Assembly: GCA_003952965.2 (NCBI GenBank)
Contig: CM025856.1
Span: 10,685,814-10,749,813 of the forward strand
Direction of reading: 5' to 3'
Length of the DNA: 64,000 nt
Source of the DNA: Morella rubra
Lineage: Eukaryota; Streptophyta; Magnoliopsida; Fagales; Myricaceae
The translations under genes were made by a program, and so were the position numbers. Under the pieces are notes generated by a model. That model made no database searches. It was not told where the DNA came from and saw only the letters and a program-made list of their open reading frames with translations. Positions 50,701-61,923 of this stretch are shown here, in pieces; positions within the stretch are counted from its first letter, which is position 1; each line of letters begins with the position of its first letter.

Positions 50701-53700
50701 GACTGTTAACCTTACGAACGGCTAGATATTCAATAATCCGTTGTTTGACCTTCACTAAACCATAGTGGTCATTATCAAGATGTTCTTTTGCTGCTTTCAA
50801 ATCCAATTCATGTTCTTCACTGGCCGTCTGCCAGGGCAGATCAGCAAGAAGCTCCAAGTAAACTCGTGAACTATTATATCCAGGTTGCTGAGGTTGCATC
50901 TTTTTAAGCCTCCTGAGATTTTTATTAAGAAAGAAAATGCAAAAAATTAAAGGAAGCCCAAGGCTTATTTTCAATTACTCATATTATGAGAATTGTGCCA
51001 CTTGAAAAAACAAATTGATTAAATTGGACAAAAAATAAAGAATGAAGCAAATTCCATCATACTAGGTCCTAGTATACTCCAATATGTCACGCCTTGGAAC
51101 AAAGATCTGTTATTCAAATTAATAAAGTCAAGCATCCCGGACCATCCAAATACGTGGACTTTATTCTTTCTTGAGAATAAACACTGATGACGACCAATGG
51201 AAAATTCACAAATTACCATGGACTACAATTATTCTCAAAAAAATCTTCTTCAGATAGTTAACAATTTAGGTTCTCAACCAGGATAAACAAGTAAGAAGAG
51301 CTTGGTATGATGATTGAATAGCATCTGGTCCTTCACAATGAACAAAGAAAAAGAGATGTGAGAAATTTATCTTTTCCAAAGTGGTGAGCAAAATAACCTG
51401 GTTGAACCAACAGGATACTCGCCGACATCATTTGGTTACCACCAATCAGTAAGTCAACCTTTGTTGTGGGAGTCAAAACACTAATTCCATTGGTTCAGGT
51501 GTCAAACCAACACATACTACACATACCTTAGCCAATTTTTGTCTTCTCGTTTACCACATTTATCACCCTTTTAACCTTAAACCACACACAGAGAGAAGCC
51601 ACCAACCTCCCTCTGCGTTAAGTTGCCAACCCTCACCACAACCTACGCTTTGATATCCAAATCCCTCCTTACAGGGAACCACAATCCTAAAACTAATCCA
51701 CACAGCTAGCCTTTCAGAACCCCCTCATTTATCAACTTCATGGCCTTTGAACCTCTGCCTCTCTATGACTCCTATCTTTATAACCTTCCAATCTCTACCT
51801 ATCTGGCTCGTCCCTCACCTTCACTGCCTTCATGACCCCAATCTCCAAAGATTAGAACAGTTAAAGGGTGATCCAACAGCTCACAAGGACCTCCCAGTTT
51901 GGAGTGCTAGCTCCCCAAGATGGTGAAGCCACTCATTTCTTTGTTCCAAGCTGAATCTCCAAACTCCCCAACCAGATTGGACCATCAGGGTATGTTTGAA
52001 ATTTTCTCTTCTCTTAACGGGATTTGGAACTTTAGAGCAAGAAATCAAACAAAACAAAGAATGGGAAGGAGGAGACCTCCTACAACAAGTAAAAGACAAG
52101 GAAAGCAGGGGTAGGAAATGGAACACTATTGATGATAGCTTGGCCTGGAAGACCATCCCAAGAGGGCCACAAGATCACTCCCTATAGGCCAGATGTCTCC
52201 TCACAGTTTGATTATTAGAATAATCGTCCATGACAAAGGTTTCCCATTAATGAGGTCCGGAAAAGATGTTGTGCACCAAATTAAGATATTCATTCCCATA
52301 GACATCAGATAAAATCTCCTCTCAGGGATCTGTTTGAGGATAACTATAAAAGTGAGAAGCGAACAACAGCAGAGTTCCCATCACAAGAAGGTCCTAAAGA
52401 GGCCCTTAGAATATGATCAAAGTTGTCTCTACCTACAGCCACAAATGCAGCTGTCCCTAGGTTGTCCAAGGAACTATGAGTTGTATCAGGTTCGAAGGCT
52501 AGGATGTCAAGGTCTCCAAGATACAAGTGGCAGTAAATGCAACGGTTGATCCATTTGCTTTAGCTGAGAACAACGTGAATGAACTACTTCTAACAATGTC
52601 AGGAGCATTCACATGAAGATGCATTAGATTACCAATTATTGCAACTACTGATAAGGCCAGATTTCCCCCTTGTTCAAAGATGATATGGTTCAGATTGCTA
52701 GTTTGTTTCTGGCAACATAAACTAGTCAGCATAAGACAGTCTTGGACCACTCTCTATCAGACAATAGTAGACAGATCAGCCCCTCCCACTTGCTGTAAAA
52801 CAGAGGGTGGAATTACTAACTAAATAATTGTGAGTTTGGATGTTGTCCCCTTGGCTTTTACTCTGGATGCATATTATCCCAAAAGTCTTATTGACATCCA
52901 TGGTTTGAAAAGAATCAACTACTCGTATTCCGCACTATTTGTTTTCCACTTGTCAGAGGAATGCAGTCCTCTTCATCTACATTTCGCAATAGATCATACC
53001 TTAACTCCCTCTGTGCATGCTTCCAGATATTTGAAGGCATTCCAGCACTTTGCATCTTTCTCTCCAAGGCAGCCACATCATCCTCATCATCATCATTGTC
53101 ACCAAGCTCTTCTTTTATAGCTCTCATCTGAAATATGTGAAATGAAAATAAGTTAAAAATGCAAAGTCCCAACATACTGAAGGGCATGAGTTTAGGTCAT
53201 AATATTTTGGGGTAAGTCGAATCCAGATGAAGTTAATGACAATGAACATAAAAGAGAAGCGAGAAGTTCATAATAAAATCACCACCTACTCTTCATGCAG
53301 TTAAGCTTAATCCTTTGGTCACTTGCAAACGAAGCTATAGTGTGAGAGACAGATGTTCAGATGCCAAGTCCTTTTAATGTACAAGGGAAATGCTTCGATG
53401 TAATGTGATACACATGCATCTGATGATTGGAGTTATGCGCCTTGAGATACAAAGGGTTTGTTTGTTTACCAAAATTTTAGGTCTTCTAAAATTTTAACAT
53501 AATAAAATAATTACAATATAATTTCTCTCTCCCCATCAAATCATTACTTCACTATAATAATATAAAAATTCATTCCAATAATCTCTCTCTTCACTTTTTC
53601 ACCAATTTCAATACCCTAAAATTTTAACCTCTCTAAAATTTTAATACTCAAACACAACCTTTAGTCTTGCAACTATACCTTTGTTTTCTCTAAGAAAATC

Positions 53701-56700
53701 TAGAAAGGAAAAACTCTTCAAACGTCTTTAAGACATAAGGACCAACGATTACCAGGTCAAGTTGAAATCAGAAGAAAAAGGGTCTTAAAGTTTGATATTT
53801 AATCTTTCCAGTTCCATGTATTTATTGAAGCTATAGAAATAATACTTCTGAGAAAGCCAACCTGCTGACGCAAAAGGAATTCTTTCTGTGATTTCGATAA
53901 CTGTCCCTCAACCTTCTGTGTAATCTTCTCTGCTACACGTATTGACTGCCACAAGTGTGTTAACGTGACTAAACAACAGCTGAAGGAAGCATCAAACCAA
54001 ATAGATTTGAACAACATATAAACAATGAGTAAGTTATGATTACCTGTAGATGCCTGTCAACTAATTCAGTAGCTTTTGAAAGCCTTACTTTCAGATCAAC
54101 AGAATCCAACATTGATAGTTGCTCTTCAAAACTTATCTCAAAGCTAGCAACAAAAATATCTGCCAATTTGTGAACAGGAACTGTCTCCAAAAGAACTTTT
54201 GTCCTTCCTCCTGTCTTTTGTTTCTATTTGCAGATATGAAAATGTGAGTCCTTGACGGATAGAATCACAACATATACAGGAAACAAAAGGATACTTTTCA
54301 AATGAGACAGAAATCATAAAGCTTATTACATACATTCTGGTAACCAAATCAACCAAAACTATAATCACTAACAGAAAACCTGGCACTAGTAGCATCTATT
54401 GCTAAACCATACAGTCAATTTTTACATGAATTACCCTCTTAAGAGTGGTTTTTCAATAAAAAAAGAAACAAGTGAATTGTGAAGCTAAATTCTCCAGCAG
54501 TCCAAGAAAATGAGGCACAAACAAATTCATTCAGCCGAAGGCAACCTCACTCAAAGCAGCATTGACCGGTATGATGATTACCATAAGCATCTTCGATTAT
54601 CAATGTTTCTCCTTTTACTGTCAACATCCAAACTCAAAGAATTGGCATCAATCATTGGAGAATATAATGAACCTCTCTATAGAATGGGTGAGTCCCCAAA
54701 ATCCAGTAATGCATGTGCTTCCTCTCACCCAATGCATAGCATCTTTTTTTACCACAAAACAAAAAGTTGAAATCCCCAACAAAACAATGATAAATAAATC
54801 TTGGAAACACCAAGATCAACCAAAGATGAAAATATTCTAGATCAGTCATTATCCAATGATAACTTGGAATCTGGGTAAGCAAAATTGAAAAAACAAAGCC
54901 AGCCACACCACAATTTAATGAAATATATGAGTTTTGGTTCAAATTTATACAGAGAGTTTTGACATCACAACTGATAAGCCACCAAAAATATCTACGCCAG
55001 ACCAGTAGAAAACTACTTTCAGAAAATACCCCTGACCATGTTTTTCCTATGACATGTTTATATACTACAGCCAAAAGAAAAATTAGATATTTGCAAATCT
55101 TACTTCCAAGAGGATTCCTAGAGAAGAAGAGAATATTCTAGCCAAAGTCTTACCTGCTCAAGAACGGAAATCAACTCCATGGCAGCTGCTTTGAATTGAC
55201 GAGACAAGGTCATGAAATCTGGTTCTTGCTCCACTTGCTCCATCTCTAGTAAAGATTTCAGAATGCGTAAGTTCAGCATCCCACAGCCAAAGCAACAGTA
55301 GTACTTACATTAGAAGAAGCTTAAAGAAGTTTGTGACTGGGAACAACAGCATAAACCAAATTCTAGAATCTAAAACAAATACATGTGAAGCAGCAAGGAT
55401 TACTGTATGAATCACACACTCAATGCAGTAATCTCCATATAGCACTCTAGACATGTGCTTCCTGTGAAACCATGAGCAAGATTCATATCTTACTCTTCTT
55501 ATTGGACCTCTCCTTCTTGACTCATACCCTTCTGAAAATACTTTTCCAATACATTTCATGTCAGGACCTCTGACTAAAGAGTTATACAGGTTCTGTGGGC
55601 ACTGTTGGGTCTCACAAGGGAACAGTGTCTGAATAATGTATCTATTAGTATGTCAGTATGTCCTCGGTTTCTTAGCCTACTTTAGTTTCAAGCTTTTGGG
55701 ACAGATGGTTTCAAAATGTTTTTACAACCTGCTTTGTCTTGTGTTTGAATATCAGGAATCACCACTTTGTCAGTTTCTACCTTAAATATCTATTTCTGTT
55801 CTAATTCATGTTCCAGGGTCCAAGGACATTTTCAGCATGCACTTAAAGGGGGGAATATAATCTCAGTATACAGTTGATATGCATAGTTGGTCTCTGACCC
55901 AATAGCTTGAACCTACTGATGTGTAACTAGCCTTCAAGTCATGACCTTCGTTTCTGAACATAAAACAAAATTCTTCCTATATTTCCAGATAAAAGATGCA
56001 TAGAGTTTGCAACACATGAGCTTCAGGGCAATCATTCTGTCATAATTACAAGTAACAATATAATCAAATGTGTATGCACGTGTGTATTCTAAAATAATCA
56101 TTGCTGAGACCACAACAATATAAATAACTACACATCATGTATATGTTAAAGGAGACCTCAACCATTGATTTATCAATGGAACATTATACGGACTGCTAAA
56201 ACCAGGAAAATAAAAATTTAAAGAAAAACGAAATTGCCAATGTCAAGTCTTTCACCTCTTATGAATTATCCAACAAACCATAGAAAATTCGATGTAAAAA
56301 ATTTTCATTAATAATATTACACAGGGAAAAATGTTAAAAACAACTTACCAGCCTTTGTAATTTCAAGAGGAGAAATCCGTGCAGTATAATACGTCCCTCT
56401 GGTGCTAAGTTCCTGGACACTGAATCTGCACAAACCTTCAAGGACGACTATGTATGTGACCCTCCCACTTGGCTTCTCCACTCCTCTTGACAAATGTAAA
56501 GCCCGAGCTGCGACTCCCCTGAGAAATAAGATTTGAAAATCTTTATCAGTTTACTCCACTGTTAAAGTCATTGGCCAAACCATTTCCGTTTAAGAATACA
56601 ATAGATGCCACTGTGACTCATACCTGGTATGCCAATGAATATTTTCCTGCTGATTTTTCACATCCAGCCTTTGAGAATCAGATGCACCAACTTGAATTCT

Positions 56701-57590
56701 AGAGCTTCTCTCACCAGAATCACTACCAACGCCTAGAGATTCAAAACAAGGTACTAGTTTCAGTGGGAGACATTGAGTCTGCATGAGAAATGTGGGATAT
56801 AGGTAATGAAAACTAACTCATAAATAACCAAATAGTTAATTGGTCAAAAAAGATCACCTTGAGATAACACAGGGCCTACTTCTGCAGTTGTTTCAGCAGA
56901 ATCACGGACTGGAAGAATGCCAATTAATCCCTTCTCTTCCCGCTGCCACAGCTCTTGCTCCACCAGTTTCACACTACATGGATTAACAACAAAGCGTACT
57001 CACGAATTACATTAAGCTAAAAAGTGGGGGAGGAGGGAACCAATATGCTCCTCCACTATGATTGCGGAGCGAATGTGAGACAATCTAAGGAAACTTGAGC
57101 AACGAAACGCATAATTGTCGCCGAACTCGACGATAAAGTTTCGAATAAAGCAAATCAAACAATTGGATACAGAGGAATAATTTCAAAGGATACACACGTA
57201 CCTCCGATTGGTTTCGAAAAAAACCAAAGAAAAAGAAAAAGAATAAAAAACTATAAAAGAAATTGCCTTCCAGCCGATTTGTTGTATTAGCTCAGCTTAT
57301 TGCAGCTGAAGGTCTTGTTCGCTCAAGTTCACAATTTATATCGAAAAGTTTGAATCATTTAAACAAATCATTCCAGAATTCTCTCGAAATCAAAATGAAA
57401 ACTAGGATAATCACCTTTAAATCTTCAAGCAGAAAATAATTTCAGCAGAGAGATTTGAAACCATAACGGGAGAGAGAAAGGACCTGCTGGGTGAAGTGCA
57501 TCGAATTCGGATGATGGCGCCAGGTAAGAGGACCTTGTTACGGAAGGGAAGGATTCCGAGACGACTTGGGAGCTCCACCGACTCAGCCAT
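44739..57590 (-). CDS. LON2: Peroxisomal Lon protease 2 (17 exons, 889 aa)
   Basis: ATP-dependent Lon serine protease of the peroxisome matrix, involved in degrading matrix proteins and sustaining matrix protein import in plants. Exons (5' to 3'): 57590-57484, 56973-56858, 56732-56624, 56518-56349, 55245-55154, 54223-54044, 53945-53862, 53127-53000, 50912-50711, 50611-50405, 49953-49823, 49297-49084, 48890-48588, 48025-47831, 47384-47139, 45149-45048, 44822-44739. All have GT..AG borders and the frame closes at 2670 bases. Domains: N-terminal substrate-binding domain opening [20 protein letters not shown]; coiled region with [15 protein letters not shown]+ module with Walker A GPPGVGKT (410-417) and Walker B VMLLDEID (473-480); protease domain with catalytic Ser785 in PKDGPSAG and Lys826 in LPVGGVKDK. 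The final SKL is a PTS1 signal, and no mitochondrial presequence is present, which separates it from LON1. Length fits plant LON2 (about 890). Intact by eye. Confidence 0.96.
45666..46968. mobile_element. Fold-back Mutator-type element in LON2 intron 15 (1285 bp, arms about 370 bp)
   Basis: The element 45675-46959 lies between LON2 exons 15 and 16. Its ends are long inverted repeats: the left arm starts GGGTAAATTCATTTTAGCCC, the reversed right arm starts with the same 20 bases, and similarity continues (AGTCCCTAGA, CAAGACCT, CTGCCACATCATC, CCTCTTAAACCATA) to about 46040 and 46575. Flanking 9-mers TTAGAAAAA (45666-45674) and TTAAAAAAT (46960-46968) agree at 7 of 9, which fits a Mutator-like 9-bp duplication. 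The central loop (about 46080-46440) has no recognised gene. Transcribed with the LON2 pre-mRNA, the arms could form a long hairpin before the intron is removed. Confidence 0.82.
50913..52999 (-). other. LON2 intron 8 (2.1 kb), content unexplained
   Basis: The largest block after intron 15. It includes two adjoining minus-strand open stretches (52750-52499 and 52526-52344) and another at 52156-51881, none with recognisable domains. They may be a decayed captured gene or retrocopy; no element ends were found. Confidence 0.4.
53451..53663. mobile_element. MITE-like inverted repeat in LON2 intron 7
   Basis: The left end AAAGGGTTTGTTTGTTTACC and the reversed right end AAAGGTTGTGTTTGAGTATT are similar, and both continue AAAATTTTAG, making roughly 30-bp imperfect inverted ends around an AT-rich, non-coding core of about 210 bases. 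No target duplication could be fixed, so the superfamily is open. Confidence 0.5.
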
Positions 57591-58017
57591 GTTTCGAAAT
57601 CGGGACAGACTATGACCGTAATCTGTTTTCCTCTAGAGGAGCGAGAAGAAGGAAGAGGAGAAGGGAAGGTGGGCACGAAGGGGCATATGATTGAAATCGT
57701 GTGAGTTGGTTCAGTCAGAAGAAGATATGTTATTTTCCGCATATTTAAATCGAACTCATTTTGTGGATAAACCCCTTGTATTTTATTATATTTACATTTG
57801 CCCCTCGACTTTTTGTTTCTTTTTCTTCTTTCCCACAGTCCCAGGCCACCTGATATTATTAAATGGCTCAAAATATTATTCGAAAAAATAGATGAGAGAA
57901 TTATTCACGTCACATGTCACCATAACTAATAAGTGTAGATGTTTTCATATTTCATCAATATTTTATATAATGCCTGAAATTAGAGCCCCTTAATTTTAGT
58001 TATGGGTAACACATTAC
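57591..58017 (-). promoter_or_regulatory. LON2 5' flank and presumed promoter
   Basis: Upstream of the LON2 ATG (57590), the minus strand reads CT-rich leader-like sequence to about 57660. An AT-rich stretch at about 57775-57795 (minus strand TGTAAATATAATAAAAT) could hold a TATA element. The Tourist-like MITE begins about 430 bases upstream of the start codon. Confidence 0.35.
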
Positions 58018-58431
58018 TAAGGGCATGTTTTCAAAGTTAGATTTTCTAGAAATTTTTGAAGTTTGAAGAAATTTTAGATGTAGACATGAATTTTTGTCTC
58101 AAAATTTTTAACACAAATAAGGGGTCCATAATAATTTTTTTCCTCTTTTATTTTAAATTTTAAAAAAATTTCAAAAATATAATAAAAAATTTCAAAATCA
58201 TCTATTTTCGTCAAATCATCTATTTCCATAACAATAAATATAAATCTTTTACTCAAGTTCCCTCTTTACTTTTTCACTGGCTCCCAACAAATTTTAAAAT
58301 TTTTCTACATCTCTTTAATAGACTTTAAAATGTTTACTACTTTTTTATAAAACTCAATAAAACTTTAATCTATCTCAATTTTCACAATATCAAAAATTTT
58401 TTAAAACTTTCTAAATGCAAATATACCCTAA
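58018..58431. mobile_element. Tourist-like MITE (408 bp) with TAA target duplication
   Basis: The element 58021-58428 starts GGGCATGTTTTCAAAG; its reversed right end starts GGGTATATTTGCATTTAG. It is flanked by TAA at 58018-58020 and 58429-58431, the 3-bp target duplication of PIF/Harbinger-derived MITEs. The interior is AT-rich with many AAATTTT palindromes and no coding capacity. It sits in the upstream region of LON2. Confidence 0.6.
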
Positions 58432-59672
58432 TTTTTATATAAAAAAAAAGTAGATGTGATATTCATGATTTTCAAAACGGATGAAATTTCAAAAGTTGTA
58501 CTTACCATCATTTCAGTTGTTAGCCAAACACTGAAAAACTATTTTTAAGCGTATTTTCTAAGGTGTCAATCAAACTCTAAAGAATAAATATTTTATTTTT
58601 AATACTAAGAAATAATCGGTGACATCCTTTATGCACTAAATTCAATGGATCTAGTCCAATTTGGCCTTAACCCTAGACAAACTCTGAACATGTGGATAAG
58701 GTCCTCAGTACATGCATTATTTACATAACGTTTGTGTATCAAAAATTTTACCTTTACAAACACGCATTAAAATTTTATTTTACTTTTATCTCTCATTCAT
58801 CCATTCTAATACTACCTCTTTTTTAACACCAACACATAATTTTATTAAATTTTACGTTGTAAGTTTCATTGTTGGAATCCAACTGCAATCAGCCAGCTAA
58901 CAATGCAATCAACTTATCCACACTGAAGGCCTTAAAAGTAATTCTCTCCAATTTGTCCACATACCAAACACCACGCAAGTAGTAAACTTCAATCTATATT
59001 TGTCTTGCTGTTGCGAATAATGGCGGTGAACTCTTTAGAATAAATAATTTAAAATTTCTTTTTCTTCTTTATTAGAAAGTGTAATTAATTGCTATATGCA
59101 TCCACATGGCCTACTCACCAAAGCAGAGCGGCTGGAGATGTATTGTATTGCAATCAGCGGCTAGAGCATAAGAAACAGAGCAAAATTATTCACATCAAGA
59201 CACAAGCTGCAAGAATATCTGATGATGTCGGGAAGCTTCTTCTGAAGCATGTGACCGCTGTGAAGAACTAGATTCCTGCAAAGCCTAAGTGTGCTGTGGA
59301 TATACCATCTTTTGCTTGTACTTGACTATCAAAGATTGATTTCTGTTGTTCCACCACCATTGTGTGTATGTCCCCTTTGGCTTGCTTTAGATGTATTTTC
59401 TAGGAATGGTCAGTCATATGGTACTCGCTTTTTGAGTGGTGCTATTTTGCACTGGTGCGTGCGGCTAGCTGTGATTATCGATACATGTTGTGCTGGCTTG
59501 GGCAACCAAGTGCAATTCTTGTACCACTGTTTATGGAGAGGAGAATCCCAGAATTCAGTGTCGAAGAATGGATATCACTGTGGTAAGGTGTTTGGTATAA
59601 TTTATTTCTGAGGAAGCTGAAATACAGGTGCTTAAGCAGAATGTTTGGCCTTGGGCATACTGTTGCCAAAAG
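58432..59672. other. Spacer and 3' flank of the permease-like gene
   Basis: No complete gene. A + strand stretch at about 59403-59592 is open for roughly 60 codons between an acceptor-like TTTTCTAG and a donor-like GTAAGG, with hydrophobic content; it is discussed as a finding. The rest is AT-rich without structure that I can name. Confidence 0.45.
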
Positions 59673-61923
59673 TTACCTCGCTAGGAGCGGAATATCCTGC
59701 AAAATTTGCTCCATTACTATACCGCAAGCAAAGAGTCCTACTACCAAAGCAGCATGGGCCTCGCATTTGAAAATGCCTTCTGTTTCGGTATCCTCAGAGT
59801 TTCTGTCAAGCATCGCCCATGCCATTGCCGGTGGAAGAACTCCATAAAGCATTGTCATGCAGTAGCCTCCCTAATCCACAATATGACAATAACGCATGTC
59901 AAGCATGATTATAAGCAACCGACATCATGTCTAACATTTCTCTGATTTCTCCCTCTACTTACAGCAATGTCAATGGCCGCTGAGCATGCATCTGGGAATG
60001 CAGTTGACACGAAAAGAGATGGTGTGACGGCCATTGCCATTGCCGCGAAGGTGATTTTATTCCTTCCCCACCATTTTCTCTGCCCATAAAACTTGTTTAG
60101 TATCTGGTATGGTTATGCTCCATACATCAGTCTTTGTGGTGCGTGCTAACATGTTAGATGGAAAACCAAATAACTTATCACCGACTAGTAACTTCCGGAT
60201 ATAAAGCTACTTTACATTCTGTATCGGGGGTGACTGCCATGAGATGTTAAGAAATTGCTCCTTAAAGAACTCAGAGAACCCCAAAAGTGTGCCAATCAGT
60301 GATGTTCCAACCGCCAGAAGGGAGAAAGCCTCGACCATCAGTGACACTCCACTCCATTGTACCCTAAATAGAGGAAACAGTTGAGCTTGAGTTGATGTAG
60401 GATGGAACTTAAAGTTTTATGCAGAGAATTAGGAGATAGAGCTGGTGCTGACAAGAGATAACACCAACCCACTGCCAACTTGAACAACAGCCATTGTAGA
60501 GTAAGAATTTGTCATTTCTCAACATGTGAGTTCCAACGTTTGGAGTTAATTTGAACCAACTCTTAACAGAGAATTTATGGATCATGTTTCATTCTATTGA
60601 GGGATATTTGCAGCTAATAGGCTGACTCTTCAGGCTAACCTCATGAGCAATTCAACAGGGTCAACAACATGGTCAGCCTCGGTTGAGAGGCCTAGTGCTA
60701 CTGCATCCCAAACAAGTAACGCAAGCAAAGGAACAAGACTACCAAGCAGAACTGAAGTCCTTATGCGTGAAAGATCGCCACCCAAATAAGCACAGAGAAC
60801 TGCAGCACAATTGAGGGTCGTGAACTGGCAAACATGACTATCGTTGGTGAACTGAACCAAGTAAAAATTTCAAGAAACTTATCTTTACCAGGTGCTAGAT
60901 CATGGTAAACCAAGGAAAAAATCATGACAGGAATCGTAGCTGGAATTTTCCCCCAGTCACCGCTTCCCGCCGAACCGGCCCACCCTCCATAGACAACTGC
61001 TAGCACCTCAATTGCTAGAAGCAAACCTGAGTTCAGTTCCAGTGCATTGTTAGCGTCCATTAATATGTGAGGCTGGCCAGTGATCTGCAAAATATTGCCA
61101 CAACGAAAAAGGCAATACCTATCATGGAAGTGGTGAGCCATTGGTTTACTTGAGCGGTGGCACGGGTCCCACCAAGAGAGATGAGCATGGTAAAGAGTGC
61201 AGTAAAGAAAAAGCCTGAAATCGAGGCCGGAAGATTGAGCAAATGGAAAAGAATCTCCCCAGACTTGGAACTATAGGCAATCATGGAAGTGTAGCCCAAG
61301 AAGACATAGATCACGGCTAGCTAGAGTTCCCCCCAAGTCTCCGAGCGTCTCTTGAGCCATGGTCCTAATCGAAATGACCTCTAACTCTTTCTCTTTCCTC
61401 TTTCACTCTCTTCTTTCTCCGCAGAGCCACATTGATTTCGACAAGCACAAGTGCCTCAATTAATAGAAATCCCCAACATATTACAATTGAAATTGAACTC
61501 GGAAATAAACCCTACAGTATATAATCACTAATCACTGTTAGAACAGATTCTCAAGAAAGAAAGGCACTCATAAGCGGTAATAGCGCTTTCCTTCCATTCT
61601 TAAGTCTTAGTTTTCCTTCACATACTTTCCAAAAAACGAAAGACACAAAGAGTAAGAGAGAGAGATAAGAGAGTACTGCAGGGGAAGCCTTCTCTGGCAG
61701 TGCAAGTATCCCTGACCCAATACTGGTGCCGATAACCAGAGCAACAGCGCCGGCAATAGTTCCCTTCTTCTTGGCTACCACGGTAGGTTGTTCTCTCCGT
61801 TGTACAAAATATTTCTTCGTATTTTTAGCGTAACTTTTCCTAAGAAACAATGGGTTTCGCTCTTGCTGCTGGTAGCAGAAACAAGAGTAGTAGCTGCCGA
61901 GACAAACAAGCGGAAGCAACCAT
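59673..61923 (-). pseudogene. Tryptophan/tyrosine permease family gene, frame disrupted (7 exons)
   Basis: Predicted exons: about 61923-61677, 61511-61119, 61026-60889, 60799-60640, 60363-60216, 60103-59963, 59870-59673. All junctions have GT..AG. The product belongs to the plant branch of the aromatic amino acid permease family (Arabidopsis At5g19500 type, recalled from memory), a multi-pass transporter usually predicted for the plastid. Family landmarks: KKGTIAGAVALVIGTSIGSG at the end of exon 1; ICWGFLLIEALVLVEINV and AYSSKSGEIL in exon 2; PATIPVMIFSLVYHDLAP in exon 3; VLCAYLGGDLSRIRTSVLLG in exon 4; GTLLGFSEFFKEQ in exon 5; YCMTMLYGVLPPAMAWAM in exon 7. Problems: no in-frame ATG opens exon 1 (the best ATG, 61923, is in another frame), and exon 2 has two single-base frame changes, near 61380 and 61317; its 393 bases are two more than phase allows. 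Either a recent pseudogene or sequence errors. Confidence 0.8.

Noticed and set aside
53451-53663. Harbinger assignment for the MITE-like repeat in LON2 intron 7
   Set aside because: No TAA/TTA or other target duplication could be fixed at the ends, so only a generic MITE-like call is made.
61026-61119. Apparent frame break in the permease between exon 2 and exon 3
   Set aside because: It is explained by a short GT..AG intron (61118-61027). The joined product restores family sequence (SMIGLLLAIEV).
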